A DNA stretch of 64,000 nt from Hirundichthys speculiger. Taxonomy: Eukaryota; Chordata; Actinopteri; Beloniformes; Exocoetidae. Positions 55,620-64,000 of the stretch are shown piece by piece. Every line of letters starts with the position of its first letter. The first letter of the stretch is position 1. The translations under genes and the position numbers were made by a program. The notes beneath the pieces are model-generated. The model was not told the origin of the DNA, made no database searches, and saw only the letters and a program-made list of their open reading frames with translations. The stretch lies in NCBI GenBank assembly GCA_018398805.1, contig JAGFBZ010002257.1, positions 248,001 to 312,000 on the forward strand. Direction: 5' to 3'.

Positions 55620-56108
55620 CTGTTGCATTACAGATACTGGGACGCTTCTCACTTTTTACATTGTTTTTATGCCTTTCAACACTAATTTCTCAGTCGAATA
55701 CCTGAACACAGAAAGGTTGTGTTTTAATTAATTTCCTTTTAACCTAACGAAGAAGATCCAAGAAGAGAGCAAAGCCTTTCTTCTGTGAAGCAAAGAGGGA
55801 AACATGCCCACATTCAGACGAAGCCTCGCTCTCAGTTATGAAATCACTGGCACGTTTTCATCAACATAAACTACAGAGCGCTTCCCTGAGGCCAGACCCA
55901 GGGGAGTTTTGTAATCATCTTTCACTCCGCAGCTCCTCGGTTTCTCCGGAGCCATCAGGTCAGTTTCACATGTTCGTGGAGTATCTCTTGTGTGAGAAAG
56001 AAATTCTAGTAGGTGCAGGAGGAAAATTACATGAGACATGGGAGCGAATGTAGTACGGTTTGTGTGCGTGAACGGGAAGAGGGGACACTGGTTCCCGGCT
56101 GCTCTCAC
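55620..56108 (-). other. hmg20a intron next to the coiled-coil exon
   Basis: No transposon recognised. The intron begins with the GTGAGA donor at 56103-56108 on the minus strand. Confidence 0.6.
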
Positions 56109-56324
56109 CTGGCAGAGGTACAGAGGAGAAGCTGGAGGTGAGCGCCTGGCGCAGGGTCTCCAGGTGCTGGCGCAGGAGCCCGTTGCGGCCCCTCTCCTGC
56201 ATGACGTCGCCCTCCAGCCGCTCCACCGCCCCGCGCATGCTCTCCACGTGCTTCTGCAGGGCTGCGTTGCGCTCCTCGTACTCCATGTTGGTCTTACGCA
56301 ACTGCCGCATCTCGGCCTCCCGTG
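56109..56324 (-). CDS. hmg20a: High mobility group protein 20A, coiled-coil exon
   Basis: Minus strand. The acceptor TTTTTCTCACCAG precedes CACGGGAGG, and the exon ends CTGCCAG before a GTGAGA donor. The 216 nt encode REAEMRQLRKTNMEYEERNA, then LQKHVESMRGAVERLE, DVMQERGRNG and LRQHLETLRQALTSSF, ending VPLP. Heptad leucines and charged residues mark the coiled coil that in HMG20A/HMG20B mediates hetero-oligomerisation and contact with the CoREST complex (family knowledge). NMEYEERNAALQKHVESM is HMG20A-like rather than HMG20B-like. The first codon is split, G from the upstream exon plus CA, giving Ala; the last G pairs with GC of the next exon, giving Gly. The open frame continues past the donor into the intron, which is not coding. 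Confidence 0.96.
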
Positions 56325-56455
56325 CTGGTGAGAAAAACAAACGCAGAGAGATAGGCGTTGTTATGAATCTTTTATTTGCTCAGAGAGTTTCTGAACTCGG
56401 TCGACGGGGAACTGCTACGTGCATCGCAGCAAAGGGGAAACTTGAAGCGCTTTAC

Positions 56456-56531
56456 CTTTGCTGTGGTTGAGAAACTCCTCTGTGAAGATTGGTATGTCAA
56501 ACACAGTTCTGTCCTTCCCCTCTGCATCCTT
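56456..56531 (-). CDS. hmg20a: High mobility group protein 20A, 76-nt exon before the coiled coil
   Basis: Minus strand. Acceptor GTTAACAG, donor AAAG/GTAAAG. Encodes KDAEGKDRTVFDIPIFTEEF then LNHSK plus the first base of Ala. VFDIPIFTEEFLNHSKAREAE is a hallmark stretch of HMG20A across the splice junction. The intron to the next exon is only 131 nt. The exon starts in phase 0, which agrees with the 38-nt exon upstream ending in a complete Glu codon. Confidence 0.95.
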
Positions 56532-57341
56532 CTGTTAACGGCCACAGACATGAGGAGGGAGAGAGATAAGCTGAACTGGGAAAACACATGCTCGGCCCCA
56601 CAGAGTGACAGTGAGATGTGCTCGTTAATCTCAGCTGGAGCTGTGGGCAGGTCTGTAATTGATTTTACATCAGGCCACGGGGGAAATACAGCGGCGCGGT
56701 TGAGAAATGTGGAGGTCGGCGTAATTTCGTTACCCGCGCTTCTGAGATATCAAAGGCTCCGAGATAAAGTTTCGCAACAAGAATTGTGTTTCAAAAATAG
56801 AAGCAAAAGCTGGGCTGATACCCTGCTCAAACAATGCATCCTCATCGTTTGTTTCCTCATTAATGGAATTAACACTTGTGCCCTCGGAAATCTAGACGGG
56901 AAACAGACACGTTCCTGCTGGAGCGCTGATTCCGGTTAAGTCACCTTGGCTGCGACTCTTTGGAGTACTCCGAAAGGGCCACAAAAGGGAAAAGCCCTTA
57001 ATTACACGCAGAACTTAATAAAAATGCATCACACACTTAGCAGAAGCCGGCGTTTAGGTCAGAAACACGAGCTCCAAAGCGGATTAAGCCAGCGTCGGCG
57101 ACGCAACAGTGAGCTTCTGGTGGGCAGAGGAGGAGGACGGGGAACACAACACGTCCACTTTCTTGGGTGAGAAAACAGCAAAATCATAATAGGATTACAA
57201 ATCTTACAGTTAAACCAGCACAAAGGAACTTTTTGCAGTGTTGGATCTCAGCAGATCTGCCCCCCTGCCCCTCCAACCCTCTTGATTCTTGATTTTTGAT
57301 TCTCTTAGCTGTCTTCACACCTGTTGGCATATCCAGATTGC
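56532..57341 (-). other. hmg20a intron, unassigned part
   Basis: A 187-codon plus-strand open frame (56376-56939) overlaps the antisense of the exon and the intron, and has no domain. No repeat termini recognised. Confidence 0.55.
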
Positions 57342-57349
57342 ATCTAGAT

Positions 57350-58482
57350 TAGGGCTGGGCAACGATTAAAATTTTTAATTGCGATTAATCGCATGATTTC
57401 CCTGATTAATCACGATTAATCGCATTGTATACGCAAAATCAAATAATGAATTCAAAAGTAGTGTAAAGGTCCCTTTTATTTAAATGTTCTGCTGCCATAT
57501 GAACTAAAGTGCCATAACATTTGTTGTTCAAACACTTTTAACATCAGCACTTGTCAGTAACACATATTTAGTGTAAATCTCATCTTAAAAAATGTTAAAT
57601 AAAATAAAGCTTATTGTCACTGCCAGGGCATTAATGTCATCCTGTTATTATAAAAAATAAAAAAAGTCTACAAACAAAATCCAACAAAATGATTGTGGCT
57701 CAGCACAATCAGAACATTAAGTAATTTCTGAGGTAACAGCAGAAACTTTTAACGGGGAGTTCAACTTGTCAGTTTTTACAAATAACCTTGTTTCTGTTGA
57801 ATCCTCTTTCTGGGAGAACTTTAAAATGAAAATGTTCATGTTAAAGTTCAGTAACTTTACCAATCTGTTTATCATTCATTCCTTCCATTTTCAATTGTCA
57901 ATCAAAAATTTAAAAAAAATTTAAAAGTGACATTTTATTACGTTTTTCATTTTCTAATCTAACACAAAAAAACAGAAAAAAGCCTGGTTTTTTTTTAATA
58001 TTTCAATTTTAGATTTTGATCAAAAATACGAAATTTAAAAACGGGCCACAGAACTGAATTTGTTTTATAATGGAGGACTGGTCTTTCTGTTGTCATTACA
58101 CATCTGTGCCACTAGATGGAGCCGCACTGCAGTAACTAGCTAGAGAACAGCAGGACAGTGAACACATGGAGCAGATCTGATGGAACATGGAGGAATGACG
58201 CCAAAGTTTTGTTGCAGTCCAGAATTTTGTTTTCAGACAGAATTGTTAATATTGCTACCTGAGTTTCTACCCGAACTGTAAAGTTCACAAATTTTTACCG
58301 ATCTCCATGTCTGTTTTAGCTTTTCCTTATGTTTACTGTTTTCCAGTTCCGCAGCAGCCAGTAACAGACTTTTCAAAACAAAAGCATGTGAGCAACATGC
58401 GTTAACGCACGATAAAGTAAATATCGGCGTTAATAAATGAATGCGTTAACGCGATAATAACGCATTAACTTGCCCAGCCCTA
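57350..58482. mobile_element. hAT-type element, TAGGGCTGGGCAA family, complete
   Basis: Termini TAGGGCTGGGCAACGATTA and, inverted, TAGGGCTGGGCAAGTTAATG, with a perfect palindromic 8-bp duplication ATCTAGAT (57342-57349, 58483-58490). The subterminal region repeats GATTAATC motifs on the left and TTAACGCG-type motifs on the right. It is the reference copy for those at 1218 and 47666. No transposase domain recognised. Confidence 0.96.
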
Positions 58483-58490
58483 ATCTAGAT

Positions 58491-59020
58491 GAATTTTTTT
58501 TTTGTGTTTTTGACAGTCTGAACAGCCGAACACCAAATAAAAAACGTTTTTTTCCTTTCATAAATTGGATTCAAACCACGAGCGAAGCTGGTTTTAAATG
58601 GATTTGCTCAGGCGCATCCCCGGTCTGGCCGCTAAAATAGGATTTCTAATAGTCTTCTGTGTATTTCGTTGCGACACAAACAACACCTCGGTCCACCAGA
58701 GTGCTGCTGGATTCTTCCGGAAGCTCACGGCTCAGCCTGAACCACAGAGCACCAGAGACAGATGCCTGGAAGCGAGTCACAGTGTCAGGAAGCGTCGTCG
58801 TAACCCGTCTGATCCGGTCTGGCAGTGTGAAAACACTCAGTCGCCTGTGCGACCATGTTCACTGTGGCCCTTTGGGCTAGTTTTGCTGCTGCTGATGCGA
58901 CGTGGTATCTTAAAGCGGCATGGATGTTGTCGAGAGAGACAAAGGTCAGAATAGCTGGTTCTTGATGACGGCAGCTACAGGAGACGACAGGACTGTGGTG
59001 AGGCTTTCTAGGAGTGACCA
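58491..59020. other. hmg20a intron, unassigned, with a 118-codon open frame
   Basis: The plus frame 58598-58954 (MDLLRRIPGLAAKIGF...) shows no domain I know, and the inverse frame 58785-59021 is also unassigned. GC content is higher than the surroundings, so it may be part of an unidentified repeat. Confidence 0.4.
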
Positions 59021-59494
59021 AGGGTGAATTCCAATTCCTCCCTTAACCGCCAATCTCAACCCTCAAATTCTAAAATGTGCACTCCCATGAAGTGCGAGTG
59101 CTTTCCTGATTCTTAGAAAGTCAAGTTGAGGGACAAGTTTGAGGGTTGTACCGCCTTCAATATTGAGATTCTCCGGCACCACCCTTGGTAGTAAGGGCTA
59201 CGAATGTAAGTATTTTCGTAGTTAATAAAGATATAAATGTTATGAAACTATCTTATTTGTATTCGTTATATATATTTATATTATCTTATTCTTCTTCCAT
59301 GTCTTCTTCTCCTTCTTCGTCGTTTTCTTGACAGACTGGATGTAGCTTTAGCGCAAGGCCGCCTCCCACAGTCTGAAGACGTAACTGCACTCAAGGGGTG
59401 TCCCATTTCTAAATCACAAGATAGGCCTGACACTTACTTTGGAGGGCCAAGTTTGAGGGCCAAAGACTGAGGGTTAAGGGAGGAATTGGCCCTT
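59021..59494. mobile_element. GGGTGAATTCCAATTCC inverted-repeat element, single copy
   Basis: Left AGGGTGAATTCCAATTCCTC and CCTTAACC; right, inverted, AGGGCCAATTCCTCCCTTAA and CCCTCAG, so the right end lacks about 7 bp. Colinear with parts of the cluster at 39922-41335 (CAGACTGGATGTAGC, GTCTGAAGACGTAACTGCAC). No target duplication identified. Confidence 0.72.
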
Positions 59495-59577
59495 ACTCTT
59501 CCTTCAAATGACGCCAAAGAAAAAAAAAATAAAACCCAAAACAAAACAAAAAAACCCCCCAAAAAAACTCTTGTACT

Positions 59578-62128
59578 TTTTGGAGTCCTTGGATGGAGTA
59601 TTGGAGAATGTTCCATCTGGGGACTCCCTCGTTCTGCTGGGGGACTTCAATGCTCATGTGGGCAACGACAGTGAGACCTGGAGGGGTGTGGTTGGGAGGC
59701 AGGGCCCCCCCGATCTGAACCAGAGTGGTGTTTCATTGTTGGACTTCTGTGCTCGTCATGGACTGTCCATAACGAACACCATGTTCAAGCATAAGAGTGT
59801 CCACATGTGCACTTGGCACCAGGACACTCTAGGCCGCAGTTCGATGATCGACTTCATAATCGTATCGTCGGACTTGCGGCCGCATGTCTTGGACACTCGG
59901 GCGAAGAGAGGGGCGGAGCTGTCAACTGATCACCACCTGGTGGTGGGTTGGCTCAGATGGTGGGGGAGGATGCCGGTCAGACCTGGCAGGCCCAAACGTG
60001 TTGTGAGGGTCTGCTGGGAACGTCTGGCAGAGTCTCCTGTCAGAAGGAGCTTTAACTCACACCTCCGGCGGAACTTCGATCATGTTCCGAGGGAGGCAGG
60101 GGACATTGAGTCCGAGTGGGCTATGTTCCGGGCCTCTATTGTTGAGGCGGCCGACCGGAGCTGTGGCCGTAAGGTCGTTGGTGCCTGTCGTGGCGGCAAT
60201 CCCAGAACTCGTTGGTGGACACCAGCAGTGAGGGATGCCGTCAAGCTGAAGAAGGAGTCCTATAAGGCCTTTTTGGCATGTGAGACTCTGGAGGCAGCTG
60301 ACAGGTATCGGCAGGCTAAGCGGGACGCGGCTTTGGCGGTTGCTGAGGCAAAAACTCGGACATGGGAGGAGTTTGGAGAGGCCATGGAGAACGACTTCCG
60401 AACGGCTTCGAAGAGATTCTGGTCCGCCATCCGACGTCTCAGGAGGGGGAAGCAATGCTCCATCAACACTGTATACAGTGGGAATGGGGAGCTGTTGACC
60501 TCGACTCAGGACGTTGTGGATCGGTGGAGGGAATACTTCGAAGACCTCCTCAATCCCGCCGACACGTCTTCCAATGAGGAAGCAGAGTCTGGGGACTCAG
60601 GGGTGGACTCTCCTATCTCTGGGGCTGAGGTTGCCAAGGTGGTTAAAAAGCTCCTCGGTGGCAGGGCCCCGGGTGTGGATGAGATCCGCCCGGAGTTCCT
60701 CAAGGCTCTGGATGCTGAGGGGCTGTCTTGGTTGACACGCCTCTGCAGCATCGCGTGGACGTCGGGGACAGTACCGCTGGATTGGCAGACTGGGGTGGTG
60801 GTCCCCCTCTTTAAAAAGGGGGACCGGAGGGTGTGTTCCAACTACAGGGGGATCACACTCCTCAGCCTCCCTGGGAGGGTCTATTCAGGGGTCCTGGAGA
60901 GGAGGGTCCGTCGGATAGTCGAATCTCGGATTGAGGAGGAGCAGTGTGGTTTTCTTCCCGGCCGTGGAACGGTGGACCAGCTCTACACCCTCTTCAGGGT
61001 CTTGGAGGGGGCATGGGAGTTCGCCCAACCAGTCTACATGTGTTTTGTGGACTTGGAGAAGGCGTTCGACCGTGTTCCCCAGGGATTCCTGTGGGGGTGC
61101 TTTAGGAGTATGGGGTGCCGGACTCCCTTATACGGGCTGTCCGGTCCCTGTACGACCGGTGCCAGAGTTTGGTCCGCATTGCCGGCAGTAAGTCGGATTC
61201 GTTTCCAGTGAGGGTTGGACTCCGCCAAGGCTGCCCTTTGTCACCGATTCTGTTCATTACTTTTATGGACAGAATTTCTAGGCGCAGTCGAGGTGTCGAG
61301 GGGATCCGGTTTGGTGGCCTCAGGATTGGGTCTCTGCTATTTGCAGATGATGTGGTTCTGTTGGCTTCATCGAGCCGTGATCTACAACTCTCGCTGGAGC
61401 GATTCGCAGCCGGTTGTGAAGCGGCTGGGATGAGAATCAGCACCTCCAAATCCGAGACCATGGTCCTCAGCCGGAAAAGGGTGGAGTGCCCTCTCCGGGT
61501 TGGGGATGAGGTCCTTCCCCAAGTGGAGGAGTTTAAGTATCTCGGGATCTTGTTCACGAGTGAGGGAAGGATGGAGCGGGAGATCGACAGACGGATCGGT
61601 GCGGCATCTGCAGTGATGCGGGTGCTGCGCCAGTCTGTTGTGGTGAAGAGAGAGCTGAGTTGGAAGGCGAAGCTCTCGATTTACTGGTCGATCTACGTTC
61701 CCACCCTCACCTATGGTCATGAGCTTTGGGTAGTGACCGAAAGAACAAGATCGCTGATACAAGCGGCTGAAATGAGCTTCCTTCGCAGGGTGGCCGGGCT
61801 CTCCCTTAGAGATAGGGTGAGAAGCTCGGTCATCCGGGAGGGGCTCAGAGTAGAACCGCTGCTCCTCTGCATCAAGAGGAGCCAGATGAGGTGGCTCGGG
61901 CATCTGGTTAGGATGCCTCCTGGACGCCTCCCTAGTGAGGTGTTCCGGGCACGGCCCACTGGGAGGAGACCACGGGGAAGACCCAGGACACGTTGGAGGG
62001 ACTATGTCTCTCGGCTGGCCTGGGAACGCCTTGGGATCCCCCCAGAGGAGCTGGAAGAAGTGGCCGGGGAGAGGGGGGTCTGGGCTTCCTTACTCCGGCT
62101 GCTGCCTCCGCGACCCGACCTCCGATAA
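59578..62128 (+). pseudogene. Rex3 endonuclease/reverse transcriptase ORF, truncated and frameshifted
   Basis: The coding order is: end of the AP-like endonuclease ([31 protein letters not shown]), linker, reverse transcriptase, and C-terminal region. RT blocks are [21 protein letters not shown], motif [14 protein letters not shown] (near 61050), motif B GLRQGCPLSPILF (near 61220) and motif C LLFADDVVLLA (near 61340). The C-terminal part has YLGILFTSEG, RWLGHLVRMPPGR and the end RLLPPRPDLR. The N-terminal half of the endonuclease is missing. A one-base loss in a G run at about 61093-61097 shifts the frame, and the resumed frame carries a TAG at 61103-61105, so no full protein is made. The open frame upstream of 59578 (MTPKKKKIK...) comes from flanking A-rich DNA, not from Rex3. 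The long intact stretches suggest a fairly young copy. Confidence 0.92.
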
Positions 62129-62147
62129 GCGGAAGAAGACGACGACG
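59578..62147 (+). mobile_element. Rex3 retrotransposon (RTE clade), 5'-truncated
   Basis: The sequence includes the two Rex3 amplification primer sites as I recall them: one begins TGGCAGACTGGGGTGGTGGT at 60784, and the other is the inverse site around CAAGGCTGCCCTTTGTCACC at 61228. An 11-bp direct repeat ACTCTTGTACT at 59567-59577 and 62148-62158 brackets the copy and fits a target-site duplication. The 3' end reads GATAAGCGGAAGAAGACGAC with a short GAC run instead of the usual GATG tail. The 5' end is cut inside the endonuclease domain. It lies antisense in an hmg20a intron and next to an A-rich tract. Confidence 0.93.
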
Positions 62148-62158
62148 ACTCTTGTACT

Positions 62159-63045
62159 GCTTTAAAGTAATATTCTGGAGCTGAATCCAGTCCAGCTCTG
62201 ATAACAGATGGTAATGAGTGGAAACTTTCACGAGGGACCGAATCCACCCGAATGGAAGCAGCGTAACTCATTTAACGTTCACCCAAGTAGCAAGGTCGGA
62301 ATAAATCAGTATTTTAAGCCTCTAAAATGTTATTGCACTTAAAGAATAACGCAGACGGGGTCCCTACAGATGAACCCAGGTCATTTTAATGTTGCATGTG
62401 ATCTTGGAGAATTCAACTTCTGCTTCCACAGAACAGGGACGGGTGGATGGAGGTGTTCAGTGGCCTTGAGTTTCGTTCTGCTACCTCCGCAGTGACTCTC
62501 TCAACCTACGGAGAAACTCCAACGGGTTGTGTGTCTGCTTTAAGGAGCTTAGCACGGCTGAATATCAGCAGTTCTTCATGTGTCGTGACCCGGTGGAGTA
62601 AAACCAGAACAACCACTGCCAACAGCAGTGTTACATGGTGGAGTTGGTGGAAGTAACTCTGACAAGAGACTCACTTGAGAGGCAGCTCTCCACAAAGGAC
62701 AGAGATTAGCATCCACTTTTGAGACAAAGTATTTTGTTGAAAGTCATTTATTTTTCATAGTGTCTAATGATCACAGTTATTTTAAATACCACTGGATGAA
62801 CTGGACACGTTTTTCTCAGTTCTCTTATCCGTTATGCGACTTTCTGCTGTTCCACAGATCACTGATATGTCTCTAAACCTAATTGAGTCATTCTGAAAGA
62901 TCTGGTACTTTAAAGTTCCTCAGGAGGCTTGTGACACGTTTAAAAGCTCGGAAAGCAACTGAGGGACTCCTTTGCTCTGTGAGATTCAACATTTACCCTC
63001 AACGAATGAAAGTGTGAGTGTGACCAGGCAGAAAGACTTACTGAC
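62159..63045 (-). other. hmg20a intron, unassigned
   Basis: No repeat termini recognised. It begins with the GTCAGT donor (63040-63045) on the minus strand. Confidence 0.55.
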
Positions 63046-63083
63046 CTCATGGAGAGCCTCGTTGGAAACCTGATGTCCCACAT
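63046..63083 (-). CDS. hmg20a: High mobility group protein 20A, 38-nt exon
   Basis: Minus strand. A good pyrimidine tract and acceptor (TTCTACCATTCCTCTCCAG) and a GTCAGT donor bound 38 nt. With one G from the upstream exon (outside this window) it reads D-V-G-H-Q-V-S-N-E-A-L-H-E and ends in phase 0, which fits the next exon (KDAEGKDR). Mammalian HMG20A has a similar weakly conserved linker here (D-A-A-R-Q-A-T-H-D-H-E) between the HMG box and VFDIPIF. The region is unstructured and of low conservation, so the call rests on splice sites, phase and position more than on similarity. Since 38 is not a multiple of three, skipping would shift the frame. Confidence 0.75.
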
Positions 63084-63181
63084 CTGGAGAGGAATGGTAG
63101 AATAAAGACAAGAGACCAGATGGATCATCATGAACAAAGAGAATAAATGGATAACAAAATGTAAATGTGTCATGTGAGCAT

Positions 63182-64000
63182 CGGGTCAGGTCTAAGGTCT
63201 GGTCTGGGGTCTGGTCTAGGGTCTGGGATCAGGTCTAGGGTCTGGGGCCAGGTCTAGGGTCAGGTCTGGGGTCTGGGATCAGGTCTAGGGTCAGGTCTAA
63301 GTTCAGGTCTAGAGTCAGGTCTAGGGTCAGGTCTAGGGTCAGGTCTGGGGTCTGGGATCAGGTCTAGGGTCAGGTCTAAGGTCGGGTCTAGAGTCAGGTC
63401 TGGGGTCAGGTCTGGGGTCAGTTCTGGGGTCAGGTCTGCGTTCAGGTCTGGGTCAGGTCTAGAATCAGGTCTGGGGTCAGGTCTGGGGTCAGGTCTAGAG
63501 TCAGGTCTGGGGTCAGGTCTGGGGTCAGTTCTGGGGTCAGGTCTGGGGTCAGGTGAAGAGTCAAGTGTAGAGTCAGGTCTAGAGTCAGGTCTGGGGTCAG
63601 GTCTGGGGTCAGGTCTGGGGTCAGGTCTGGGGTCAGGTCTGGGGTCAGGTGAAGAGTCAGGTGTAGAGTCAGGTCTAGGGTCAGGTCTAGAGTCAGGTCT
63701 GGGGTCAGGTCTAGAGTCAGGTCTGGGGTCAGGTCTGGGGTCAGGTCTAGAGTCAGGTCTGGGGTCAGGTCTGGGGTCAGTTCTGGGGTCAGATCTAGAG
63801 TCAGGTCTGGGAACAGGTGAAGAGTCAGGTGTAGAGTCAGGTCTAGGGTCAGGTCTAGAGTCAGGTCTGGGGTCAGGTCTGGGGTCAGGTCTAGAATCAG
63901 GTCTGGGGTCAGGTCTGGGGTCAGGTCTAGAATCAGGTCTGGGGTCAGGTCTGGGGTCAGGTCTGGGGTCAGTTCTGGGGTCAGGTCTAGAGTCAGGTCT
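63182..64000 (+). repeat. 12-bp G-rich minisatellite, unit AGGTCTGGGGTC
   Basis: From about 63182 to the window end the sequence is a tandem array, mostly GGTCTGGGGTCA with variants GGTCTAGAGTCA, GGTCTAGGGTCA, GGTGAAGAGTCA and GGTGTAGAGTCA, roughly 65-68 units. The first ~100 bp are less regular. The rare GGTGAAGAG variant recurs at 63552, 63648 and 63816, spaced 96 and 168 bp (exact multiples of 12), which indicates segmental duplications of blocks of units. It lies in an hmg20a intron, about 100 nt upstream (in gene sense) of the 38-nt exon, and is cut by the window end. Confidence 0.96.

Noticed and set aside
56038..56470. Plus-strand frames of 97 and 110 codons
   Set aside because: Antisense shadows of the GC-rich hmg20a coiled-coil exon.
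56376..56939. 187-codon plus-strand open frame
   Set aside because: It is antisense to the hmg20a exon at 56456-56531 and intron; no domain.
60057..60841. Long minus-strand frames within the Rex3 region
   Set aside because: Shadows of the Rex3 ORF in reverse; no independent motif.
63182..64000. Possible CRISPR-like array
   Set aside because: Units are contiguous 12-mers without spacers in a vertebrate intron; it is a minisatellite.

Overview
This is nuclear DNA of a ray-finned fish, probably a percomorph teleost. Three things support that: exons of one conserved vertebrate gene (hmg20a) with teleost-like sequence, a Rex3 retrotransposon carrying both classical Rex3 primer sites, and a very high load of short hAT, Tc1/mariner and TTAA-target DNA elements. 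Most of the window is transposon-derived or unassigned non-coding DNA. I see no tRNA, rRNA, CRISPR or prokaryotic feature.

Host gene: only hmg20a is certain. It lies on the minus strand at the right end. In transcript order I see a 38-nt exon (63046-63083), a 76-nt exon (56456-56531), a 216-nt coiled-coil exon (56109-56324) and the terminal coding exon (49537-49673), followed by a 3' UTR with an AATAAA signal near 49024. The codon phases agree at all three junctions. The N-terminal and HMG-box exons lie beyond base 64000. A GC/CpG-rich block at 37.56-38.28 kb looks like an orphan promoter/first exon of unknown orientation.

Layout: 0-10 kb has hAT-type elements (one inside another at 3.8-5.4 kb) and a decayed RTE-like LINE (8.3-9.4 kb). 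10-21 kb has an inverted-repeat DNA element split by a LINE tail, a hAT within a hAT (14.3-15.7 kb), and a foldback element inside another LINE tail (19-20.7 kb). 24.5-31.5 kb contains two deep nests in which hAT elements have inserted into copies of their own family; the second nest sits inside a Tc1-like MITE. 33-37.3 kb has further nests. 39.9-41.3 kb is a palindromic cluster of one inverted-repeat element. 43-49 kb has hAT and TTAA MITEs plus a LINE tail split by a hAT. Within hmg20a introns (49.7-64 kb) there is a LINE 3' end split by two hATs (one holding a Tc1 copy), more MITEs, a 5'-truncated Rex3 copy with target duplications, and a 12-bp G-rich minisatellite running off the window end.

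How it works together: insertion boundaries were fixed by pairing terminal inverted repeats with 8-bp (hAT), TA (Tc1) or TTAA target-site duplications, so the relative order of insertions can be read directly. Several hAT deletion derivatives still carry the BED-type zinc-finger end of their transposase but not the catalytic core. This recurring pattern is the most interesting signal in the window.
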